Positions 18,001 through 24,404 of a stretch of DNA of 64,000 bases are shown piece after piece. The notes under the pieces were generated by a model that saw only the letters and a program-made list of their open reading frames with translations, was not told the DNA's origin and searched no databases. The stretch is taken from positions 1,488,001 through 1,552,000 of the forward strand of contig NC_014501.1 of the NCBI RefSeq assembly GCF_000147335.1, written 5' to 3'. Made by a program: the position numbers and the translations under genes. Position 1 is the stretch's first letter. Each line of letters starts with the position of its first letter. Source of the stretch: Gloeothece verrucosa PCC 7822. Its GTDB lineage: Bacteria > Cyanobacteriota > Cyanobacteriia > Cyanobacteriales > Microcystaceae.

Positions 18001-18272
18001 AGAGATATTCCGCCAAAATCTTCTAAAATTAACGCCCATTTATTATTATATTTTTCTAGTTTAAAGGCTTTGACAACACCGGCAATATTTAACTTTTTAA
18101 GAATTTTGTATTCATGCTTTAGTTTAGCAATAATTTTTAATTCCGGATAGTCAGATTTTAAAATTTTTATAATCACGGGTTGATGATTTTGTTCACTGAT
18201 GCCGCGATAAACCACAGTGACAATTCCTTCTTGTATCAGTTCTACAATTTGATAATTCCCGAGTTTTTTCAT
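12021..18272 (-). CDS. Giant Ser/Thr kinase with two ATPase modules, GAF and PAS
   Basis: A 2083-aa signalling protein. ATG at 18272 (MKKLGNY) is chosen because the kinase domain begins there; AGGAGG lies 15 nt upstream, farther than usual. Domains: Hanks-type kinase at about 7-265 (Lys36, HKD at 126-128, DFG at 147-149, SPEQTGR activation segment); AAA_16-type ATPase from about 300 with P-loop GYSGIGKSS (328-336) and LFLDDLQWAD; a long helical TPR-like region to about 1340; GAF at about 1355-1505; PAS at about 1522-1643; coiled coil at about 1644-1715; and a C-terminal AAA_35-like ATPase at 1716-2083 with P-loop NARQMGKSS (about 1755) and IFFDEIDS. The first part follows the cyanobacterial HstK architecture, but HstK ends in a histidine kinase and this one ends in a second ATPase. 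No substrate is evident. It is followed by a multi-PAS kinase gene on the same strand. Confidence 0.93.
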   Translation of the reverse strand: MKKLGNYQIVELIQEGIVTVVYRGISEQNHQPVIIKILKSDYPELKIIAKLKHEYKILKKLNIAGVVKAFKLEKYNNKWALILEDFGGISLKSSINKHKLNLVDCLRIAIKISTNLGEIHQNKIIHKDIKPSNIIFNPKTEEVKITDFGIASLLSLEHQSIISPNLLEGTLAYISPEQTGRVNRPIDYRTDFYSLGITLYEMLTGVLPFSATDPMELIHYHIAKIPIPPHEYNPKIPKPLSDIVVKLLAKTAEDRYQTTLGITLDLERCLHQLETEGKISSFIIAQQDLSSRFKISQKLYGREAEVAALMAAFERVNQGQTEMVLVTGYSGIGKSSLVYEIDKPIVERKGFFVSGKFDQLQRNVPYASLIQAFQELLRQILTESQEKVEMWRKKLLEALGNNGQVIIDVIPEVELIIGKQPSVPQLNPAESQNRFNLVFQKFIGVFTKAEHPLVLFLDDLQWADLASLKFIFMLMTASDTQYLLLIGAYRDNEVNPSHPLMLTVDEIKQGGAALQTIVVKPLALDNINQLIADSLYCELETAKPLAELCFQKTFGNPFFLNQFLKSLYTEGLLKFNPSSGSWQWDLQEIQDTEFADNVVDLMISKLQKLDNKTQNLLKLAACIGNRFNLEVLSVVYKKSYSLTASHLWEALTEGLILPLNNTYKIPLVFESVSQVLNENNLTVEYKFLHDRVQQAAYSLIRESDKQKTHLKIGKLLLKNTPEQELEEKVFDLVKHLNVGAELIDDPELSYTLSNLNLMAGKKAKDSTAYEAALKYFSKGIEVLPGNIWQDYYEIVFILYREWSECEYLCGNFEKAEELFDLILNHARTNLEKAEIQKIRLVLYDNTGKYLENLKIGSQALASFGLTIPTEQQAILAALELELETYRNNLRKIPVAELINAPEMTNPEIKACMNLLMYMSGPAYFTNQDLLSLISLKEVNLSIEYGNGEVSAHGYAWVGIIAGSRLNDYETGYELGKLALKLNEKFNKSNLTCKVYNLFGANISPWRSAISNSIPILREGYLAGVEIGDVYTSYNSYNLIMQRILVGDNFASIIEESNKHLNVLEKMKNTVFVKIQELDQHFLLNLQGLTPNKFSFSDDSFNENECIKMWKKNYFMPGIATFNIFKSQILFLYGDYKTALKIARASEKTVDFLLGIANQAEHYFYYSLILTALYPKAAEAEKSLYDKILKNHLEKFKLWANNCPDNFLHKYLLIQAEMARIEGKDLEALNFYDQAIESASLYEFKQNQALANELAALFWLKKGKEKMAKIYLREAHYGYKLWGANRKVEELETQYSHLLVEAISTKTKLDKTLSQESSSTGTSSDVLDMTTVIKASQALAEEIILNLLIKKLMAITIENAGAQTGFLIFNKEGQLLIEAKGTVDSHEVIVDQSNPLESRQQLPMSVINYVARTREDVVLNNATREGIFTTDPYIINHHSKSILCTPIIHQGELIGLLYLENNLTTGAFTPTRLEILKVLSSQAAISLKNAQLYETMMNLNVNLKREIKERQKADEALRESERKMAQFLEAVPIGIFVIDANGHPYYANQTAQQLLGKEIIFSAKATELPNFYQAYLAGTDQLYPSEQQPIIRALKGETMTIDNLEIRQKDKTIPLEVSATPIFDEKGEIIYAIAAFADITQRKRAEAERIQFTQELAQKNIALQQAKDNLAESNRTLEYKVEERTRELSQTLEILKATQAELLFENALLRNEADIATYDYQVGGSLPMDAPTYVVRSADRYLYKALKRGEFCYILNARQMGKSSLMVHMMHYLQKEGIYCAAVDMTRIGSENVTPDQWYKGLAVEMARSVDLLTKVNLKTWWNERLDLSPVQRLSRFIEEVLLTFGGVEDGGAKKPLVIFFDEIDSVLSLNFSANDFFALIRSCYNQRSLNAAYQRLTFALFGVATPSDLITDLQRTPFNIGRAIQLEGFKEHEAQPLLQGLTEKVNNPQLVLKEILSWTNGQPFLTQKLCQLIHNSSSPITPDNEIEWIDNLVQTHVLTNWESQDEPEHLRTIKDRLLNSLQSFELLKLYQQVLHQGEVALNDSPQERELLLSGLVVKQQGFLRIHNRIYASIFNSDWVARLC

Positions 18273-18424
18273 AGATAAAATTTTAGTCCTCCTACTTAAT
18301 TTATAGCAGTTCTCAGTTGATTTAAGCGGATGGGATAAGTCACCAAGCAACAGATTGCACATAAGCGTGCTATTCGGGTGTTCGGGTGTTCCCTATCTCA
18401 ACTATCAAATTGATGAAAGCGCGA

Positions 18425-21400
18425 CTACTTATTAATACTGCGACCCACCAAAGAGGCAATTGTCCTGGCCAACTGGGAGGGTTCAACCGGTTTACTCAAA
18501 TGTTTTTGAAAACCGGCTTCAAACGCCTTCTTTTTATTCAACTCTCCAGCATAAGCTGTAAGGGCAATAGTTCGAATTAGACCTCGACGTTCTGGCGGTA
18601 ACTGTTTAATCTGTTGCATCAACATATAACCATCCATCTCCGGCATACCAATATCACTAATTAGCACATCAGGGGTATATTGTTCTAGAAGACTTAAGGC
18701 CTCGGCGGCCGATGCGGCAACCTTTACGCTTGCACCATACTGCTCAAGAATCATCATTAATAAGTCTCGCATATCAGCCTCATCATCCACCACGAAAATT
18801 TGTAAGTGACTCAAATCAACCCTTTCACTGGGTAAAATGGATTCTTCAAAAGTGGGTGACGGTGTGGCGGTTAAAGGTAAGCTCACCGTGAATGTGGCTC
18901 CTAAACCTTCCCCCGGACTATCCACCGCTACCGTACCCCCATGCAATTCGGTCAAATGCCGCACAATCGCTAATCCTAACCCTAAGCCGCCATATTTTCG
19001 CGTAGTTTTACTATCTTCTTGACGGAAATATTCAAAAACATGGGGCAAAAAGTTGGGATTAATCCCCTTACCCGTATCTTTAACGCTAATTTGAGCATTG
19101 ATATCTTTTAATTCTAAATCGATTTCTATTTGCCCTCCTGCCGGTGTAAACTTGACTGCATTTGATAAAAGATTCCACACCACTTGCTGAAGTCTTGCAC
19201 TATCGCCCAATACTTCCCCCACACCGGCAGCAAACCGAGTTTGAATCTTAATATTTTTCGCTTCGGCTGCCAGCCGCACGGTTTCTAGAGCAGATTGAAT
19301 CACACTAACCAGATTAACCGGCGCGATATTCAAGACCATTTTACCGCGCAAAATGCGAGAAATATCCAGCAAGTCTTCAATTAATTGGGTCTGTAACTTA
19401 GCATTACGCTCAATGGTTGCCAAAGCTTGCTGAGTGGCCTTTTCATCTAATTTATAAGTTTGCAACATTTGCGTCCACCCCAGAATCGGATTGAGAGGCG
19501 AGCGCAACTCATGGGACAACACAGCTAAAAATTCATCTTTAATGCGGTTAGCTCTTTCTGCCTCTTCTCTAGCTCTGCGTTCGGCTTCTAAGAGTTGTTC
19601 TCGCTCCATTTCCGCTTGTTTGCGTTGATGAATATTCGTCGTCATCCCCACCCAAGTATAAACTTCTCCGCCAGCATCCAATACCGGTATTCCACGAATG
19701 GCAAAATATTCATAAGTTCCGTCATACTTACGAATGCGGTGTTCAACCTCATAAGTGGTTTTGCTTTTTACTGCCTTGTACCAGATTTGTCGAACTCTTT
19801 CTAAGTCCTGTGGGTGAATCGCTGCTGTTGAACCAGCCAATAATTCTTCTACAGGTTGGCCGGTAAATTCTTCCCATCCTTGCACGTCCACAAATTGCCC
19901 TTGATGATTTGCCCGCCAGACAATTTGAGAACTTGCGGTCACTAATGAGCGATAGCGTTCTTCGCTTTCCCGCAGCGCTTGTTCTGTGCGCTTGAGTTCG
20001 CTAATATCCATAGAGGTAATCCCGACACCCAGCACTTCCCCATCCGGCAAATAAACCGGGTAATAGTTGACCAAACCATAACGATACAGCCCCGGCGGAT
20101 TGGTTTCACCGCTCACTTCTTGGTTTAATAAAGGTTGTTTGGTCGCTAAAACCTGTTCCACTACCACTTGAATATCAGAGGCCCATGCTGGCAAAACTTC
20201 CCAAACGGTACGCCCGATATGTTCCTTGAGCGGCACTCCATTAATAGCCGCTAGGGCTTCATTCGCATATATATAGCGCAAGTCCTGGTCTAAAAATGCT
20301 ACAGCCACAGGAGAGCTAGTCAAAAAAGCATTGAGAACGGTTTCACTCTTGCGAATGGCTAATTCCATTTGTTTTCGCTCTGAGATATCAATCGCCGCGC
20401 AAGTGATACCCATAATCTTGCTACCTTTATCATATAATGGTTCTACTGTCAAGTCATAATAATAATCACCATCGGGCATCCCAATTTTAACCTCTTCACG
20501 CGCGGCTATTCCCGTATCTAAAACACCCTGTTTAATTTCAATTAACTGGGTCACATCACTGTGAGCGAACAGTTCATTTTCTCGTTTCCCAATAATGTAA
20601 TCTAGTGGGTAGTTAAAAGCAGGGTTATAAATCCAGGTATAGCGTAGCTCTCGGTCTTGATTAAAAACCGTAATGGGTGAGTTTTTGAGTGCCACATATA
20701 ATCGAGCTTCTGTTTGCCGTAAAGTTTCTTCTGCTTGTTTGCGCTCACTGATATCCTGTACTACGCCAAACATACCGAGAACGTTTCCTGAAGCGTTATA
20801 TTGAGCGCGTCCTTTGGCCGCTACCCATCGGTATGTCCCATCTGAAAGCATCAGTCGGTATTCTATATCATAATCACTGTGTTCGCGGATCGAGTTTTCT
20901 ACCGCTAGACGAGCGAGTTCTTGGTCTTCAGGGTGAAGGTAGCTTTGAATTTGCGTCCAAGTTAGGTAAGGCCCGGAGGGAATGTCGAAAATTTGTGCCC
21001 CTCGCTCGGAAAAGGTAACCATATCGGTTTTAGCGTTCCAACTCCAATCTCCCATTTTAGCGGCACTCAGGGCTAAACTTAATCGTTGTGCGCTCTCTTG
21101 CAGGGCTTCTTCTGCCTGTTTGCGGTCACTGATATCATAAAAGGTCACCACACCGGCTTTGATATTCCCCTGAGTATCGCGTATCGGGGCTGAATTGACT
21201 AACATAATTCCCCAGGTTCCATCTCCTCGCAAAAAGATGATTTCTTCTTCCCTCACCACCTCACCGGTTTTAACAGACCGGAAAAGGGGCCATTCGTGAA
21301 GTTGATAGGGACGACCTGAGAGATGAAAACCGTGATATAGTCTTTCAGATTGATGAATATTCTCGAAGGGTAATAAAGAGGAAATGCGCCAAATATACTT

Positions 21401-23860
21401 GATTTGCTCATTAGTAAGCATAATATCCCCAGTGGCGGCGTTAGCGACCATCACCCCGGCAGGCATTTGCTGTAATACCGCTTCTAAAAATTCTCGCTCT
21501 GTTTTAATTTGTTCTAGGAGTTGCTGTTTTTCGGCTTCGGCTTGCTTACGCTCAGTAATATCCGAGGTAAAACCTACCACCCTCAGCAGTCCCCCGTTTT
21601 GGTCCCGCAGCAAATAACCTTGGTCCCAAACCTCGATCCAGCGACCATCCTCATGACGGACTCGATATTCAAATTCGTATAGTTCGCCGCGTCCTTCGAT
21701 CAAAAAGCCCATTTCTGGCATAATCCGAGCTAAATCATCGGGATGAAGGCGTTCTGACCACCAATCTCGGGTTTGAGGCACATCATCCGGATGAATTCCC
21801 ATCAGGGGATATAATCCCTCAGAGCGGTAGACGGTACCGCTTAGAACATCCCAATCATAAACAATGCCCTTAACGGCACGGGCGGCTAGACGAAAACGCT
21901 CATCGCTCAAGCGTAGGGCTTCTTCTGCACGGATGCGATCACTCACATCCATCGATACTCCGGCCACTAATTTTCTTCCCGAGCTATCTTGAAAAGGAAA
22001 CTTAAAAGACACATAATAATGTTCCCCGTCCTCCTGGGGCAAGGTTTCTAAAAACTGCATCACCTCATTGCTATCGAGGACTTTCAAATCATTGGCCCGA
22101 AACTGTTGAGCCGCCACTTGAGGATAAATCTCAAAATCTCTTAACCCGATAATTTCTTTGCCTGCAAATAGTTGCTCAAACCAGGCGTTAACATAAATAT
22201 GTTGTCCGGTTTCATCTTTAATAAACGCAGCGATGGGACTGTGATCCATAAAGCTTTGAAACAGGTTTTGACTTTCTTTTAGGGCTTCTTCTGTACGTTT
22301 ACGTTCCATGAATTGACCGATTTGAGAACCGATCACTTTCATCAGTTCGAGGAGATTTGCATCGTTTTTTTGAGGTTGATCACTAAAAAACTCGATGACT
22401 CCCAAGATTTCTGCACCGATGCCAATGGGAAAAGCCAATACAGCTTGAAGGCCCGATTTGGCTGTCTGTTGATCGCTTAAAAAACTGCCTTGGCGAGTTG
22501 CCCAAATACCGCCAGGAATTCCCCGTCCGAGTTCAAAGGTTTTTTGTTGATTCTCTTCTATAAATTTTTCTAGGTCTATAGAGGAATTGTGCCAGCTATT
22601 GAGGTAACGTAATACTTGCTGATGACGATCAACCCTCCAAAAAATCCCCAATTGCCAATGTAGCGTTTCACAAAGAGACTGCAAAATCGTAGAAACCGTG
22701 TCGACTAAATTGCTTGTAGAAGCTAAGGCGTAAGTTACAGCATACTGGGCGGCTTTACGTTGTTCTTCTTGTTTTCGCTCAGTAATGTCTCGAAAATAAA
22801 GGGCTAAACCTTCGGAAAAAGGAAAAGCTGAAACTTCCAGCCAGCGATTAATCACTTGGCAAAAATTTTCAAATTTAACAGTTATTTGCTCGTCAATTGC
22901 TCTTTGCAACTGGTTCAAGACCTCTGGATCTTCTTGAGGCACTTGGGGAAAACATTCCTGCCAAGTTTTGCCCAGTAATTCTTGAGGAGATTTTTCTAAA
23001 AGTCGACAGGCTTCTTGATTAAGATAAGTGTAACGCCACTGACGATCAAAAGCGATAAATCCATCGGTAATACTTTCAAGAATATTAGAGATTTGTTGAT
23101 TGGCGGCTTTGAGAGATGCCTCAAATTCCTGGCGTTCGGTGATATCAATAGCTACCCCACCGATTAACATTTCTTCGCCTTGACCAAAAATCGGAAACTT
23201 ATACACTAAAAATTGTCCGGTTTTCCCATTGTGAAGAGGAGCCACTTCAATGGTTTCAACAGGCTGTTGGGTTTCAAACACTTGCCGATTATTTTCTAAA
23301 AATTTTTGAGCAAATTCTTCGCTATAAATTTCGGCGATCGTTTTTCCGATTACATCTGTTTGCGGAAATTGGAACATTCGGAAATAGGTAGGGTTCAAAT
23401 AGAGAATACGACCTTCAGCAGTGGCAATCCAGGCTGAAGCCGGACTGTGATTCATGAATGCCCTAAATTGCTCTATACTTTCTTGAAATGTTTTTTCCGT
23501 TCTTTTGCGTTCTGTAATGTCAATGGTGAGAATAGCGAGTCCTTGAGCGGTTGGGTTGACTCTGTATTCATACCAACGCTGTCTTGCTGTGTCTAAATAT
23601 TCAAAATTGCTGGCAGTTTTTTCAGTGATTATTTGATGAAATTTTTGCTCAATTTCAGTCCCTATCCATTGCGGAAACAGTTCCCTAATATTGTTACCGA
23701 TGATCTCTTGTTTTGATTTCCCCATTAACTCAGCTTGCGGTTGATTACTGTAAGTACAGTCTCCTTCCCAAGACAACACCCAAAACCCCTCCCTAATCTG
23801 GTCTATAATCTTGGCTAAGTCTTGTGGTTGTGTGCTTATCCCTTTGCCTTGTTCAGTCAC
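18425..23860 (-). CDS. Hybrid histidine kinase with ten PAS domains and a GAF domain
   Basis: A 1811-aa cytoplasmic hybrid kinase with no membrane segment. Going by the recurring ...DI(T/S)ERK linkers I count three PAS, one GAF (about 385-560), then seven more PAS domains, several of the PAS_3 type. The kinase core starts near 1440 with SHELRSPLNP (phospho-His near 1448), then HATPase motifs NLLSNAVKF, DTGKGI and GLGLGLAIV. A C-terminal receiver from about 1686 has DDE and phospho-Asp in VLISDIGMPEMDGY (about 1736), with KPVEP. The start is GTG with AAGGAG 8 nt upstream. Signals are probably small ligands, redox state or light sensed by the PAS stack; none can be named. A divergent response-regulator/GGDEF gene is a possible partner. 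Confidence 0.94.
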   Translation of the reverse strand: MTEQGKGISTQPQDLAKIIDQIREGFWVLSWEGDCTYSNQPQAELMGKSKQEIIGNNIRELFPQWIGTEIEQKFHQIITEKTASNFEYLDTARQRWYEYRVNPTAQGLAILTIDITERKRTEKTFQESIEQFRAFMNHSPASAWIATAEGRILYLNPTYFRMFQFPQTDVIGKTIAEIYSEEFAQKFLENNRQVFETQQPVETIEVAPLHNGKTGQFLVYKFPIFGQGEEMLIGGVAIDITERQEFEASLKAANQQISNILESITDGFIAFDRQWRYTYLNQEACRLLEKSPQELLGKTWQECFPQVPQEDPEVLNQLQRAIDEQITVKFENFCQVINRWLEVSAFPFSEGLALYFRDITERKQEEQRKAAQYAVTYALASTSNLVDTVSTILQSLCETLHWQLGIFWRVDRHQQVLRYLNSWHNSSIDLEKFIEENQQKTFELGRGIPGGIWATRQGSFLSDQQTAKSGLQAVLAFPIGIGAEILGVIEFFSDQPQKNDANLLELMKVIGSQIGQFMERKRTEEALKESQNLFQSFMDHSPIAAFIKDETGQHIYVNAWFEQLFAGKEIIGLRDFEIYPQVAAQQFRANDLKVLDSNEVMQFLETLPQEDGEHYYVSFKFPFQDSSGRKLVAGVSMDVSDRIRAEEALRLSDERFRLAARAVKGIVYDWDVLSGTVYRSEGLYPLMGIHPDDVPQTRDWWSERLHPDDLARIMPEMGFLIEGRGELYEFEYRVRHEDGRWIEVWDQGYLLRDQNGGLLRVVGFTSDITERKQAEAEKQQLLEQIKTEREFLEAVLQQMPAGVMVANAATGDIMLTNEQIKYIWRISSLLPFENIHQSERLYHGFHLSGRPYQLHEWPLFRSVKTGEVVREEEIIFLRGDGTWGIMLVNSAPIRDTQGNIKAGVVTFYDISDRKQAEEALQESAQRLSLALSAAKMGDWSWNAKTDMVTFSERGAQIFDIPSGPYLTWTQIQSYLHPEDQELARLAVENSIREHSDYDIEYRLMLSDGTYRWVAAKGRAQYNASGNVLGMFGVVQDISERKQAEETLRQTEARLYVALKNSPITVFNQDRELRYTWIYNPAFNYPLDYIIGKRENELFAHSDVTQLIEIKQGVLDTGIAAREEVKIGMPDGDYYYDLTVEPLYDKGSKIMGITCAAIDISERKQMELAIRKSETVLNAFLTSSPVAVAFLDQDLRYIYANEALAAINGVPLKEHIGRTVWEVLPAWASDIQVVVEQVLATKQPLLNQEVSGETNPPGLYRYGLVNYYPVYLPDGEVLGVGITSMDISELKRTEQALRESEERYRSLVTASSQIVWRANHQGQFVDVQGWEEFTGQPVEELLAGSTAAIHPQDLERVRQIWYKAVKSKTTYEVEHRIRKYDGTYEYFAIRGIPVLDAGGEVYTWVGMTTNIHQRKQAEMEREQLLEAERRAREEAERANRIKDEFLAVLSHELRSPLNPILGWTQMLQTYKLDEKATQQALATIERNAKLQTQLIEDLLDISRILRGKMVLNIAPVNLVSVIQSALETVRLAAEAKNIKIQTRFAAGVGEVLGDSARLQQVVWNLLSNAVKFTPAGGQIEIDLELKDINAQISVKDTGKGINPNFLPHVFEYFRQEDSKTTRKYGGLGLGLAIVRHLTELHGGTVAVDSPGEGLGATFTVSLPLTATPSPTFEESILPSERVDLSHLQIFVVDDEADMRDLLMMILEQYGASVKVAASAAEALSLLEQYTPDVLISDIGMPEMDGYMLMQQIKQLPPERRGLIRTIALTAYAGELNKKKAFEAGFQKHLSKPVEPSQLARTIASLVGRSINK

Positions 23861-24400
23861 CGTTTTTTCTCCTTCTAGCCAACATAAGTTTGATCAAGTA
23901 TCTCTATAAATGCTCTAAGGTACGGCGAAGTTTGTTTTAAGTCCGGTGATAAAAAGTTTATTTGACTATTTTCTCGATTATTTATGGTAATATACGGTAT
24001 ATTAAGGATTTCTGGCACTTTAACCGGATCAGCACTTAAGAAACTGAGAAATTTTGCCGGAATTTGCATGGTTCATCAGTATTATAGGGGAATAGTTCAT
24101 TATCTCTCGATCGTCCCATTTGCTGATCCCTCCTGAGACTGAATTTAGAGCCAATGGTGCCCCCCTTGATAAAGCTAGGGCAGTTTCATGTTTATTCTTA
24201 AAATAGTTATGTTAAGATAAAATCAAGGGTTTTAAGTTCATTAGTTTCAATCAAAACCTGCTTTTTTGTCTAATTAAATCTGTTTTTTGTGATAAATTCT
24301 CCTATTAAAAAATACATTTTTACTCAAAAATAAATCGGTTAACTAATGAAAAAATCCCCAAGGTGTGATAATAATTTGGAGGAAAAATGTTTTTATATTT
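23861..24400. other. 540-bp divergent intergenic region
   Basis: This region lies between two divergent signalling genes. A 64-codon frame on the minus strand (23875-24069) has no Shine-Dalgarno and contains the palindrome at 23988, so I do not call it. Otherwise the region is AT-rich, and promoters for both genes should lie here. Confidence 0.5.
23988..24004. promoter_or_regulatory. 17-bp palindrome, candidate operator
   Basis: TAATATAC-G-GTATATTA is a perfect 8-bp inverted repeat around one base. It lies about 128 bp before the hybrid-kinase start and about 400 bp before the divergent regulator gene, so it could bind a dimeric repressor acting on either. Confidence 0.4.
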
Positions 24401-24404
24401 ATGA
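24387..24404 (+). other. Five-codon leader ORF overlapping the regulator start
   Basis: GGAGG at 24378-24382 precedes ATG at 24387, which opens a reading frame MFLYL ending in TGA at 24402-24404. That TGA overlaps the ATG (24401) of the large regulator as ATGA. The only good Shine-Dalgarno therefore serves the mini-ORF, and the regulator may be translated by coupling. Chance is possible. Confidence 0.4.

Noticed and set aside
23875..24069. 64-codon minus-strand frame before the ten-PAS kinase
   Set aside because: It ends neatly near the kinase Shine-Dalgarno, but has none itself and includes a perfect 17-bp palindrome, better explained as regulatory DNA.
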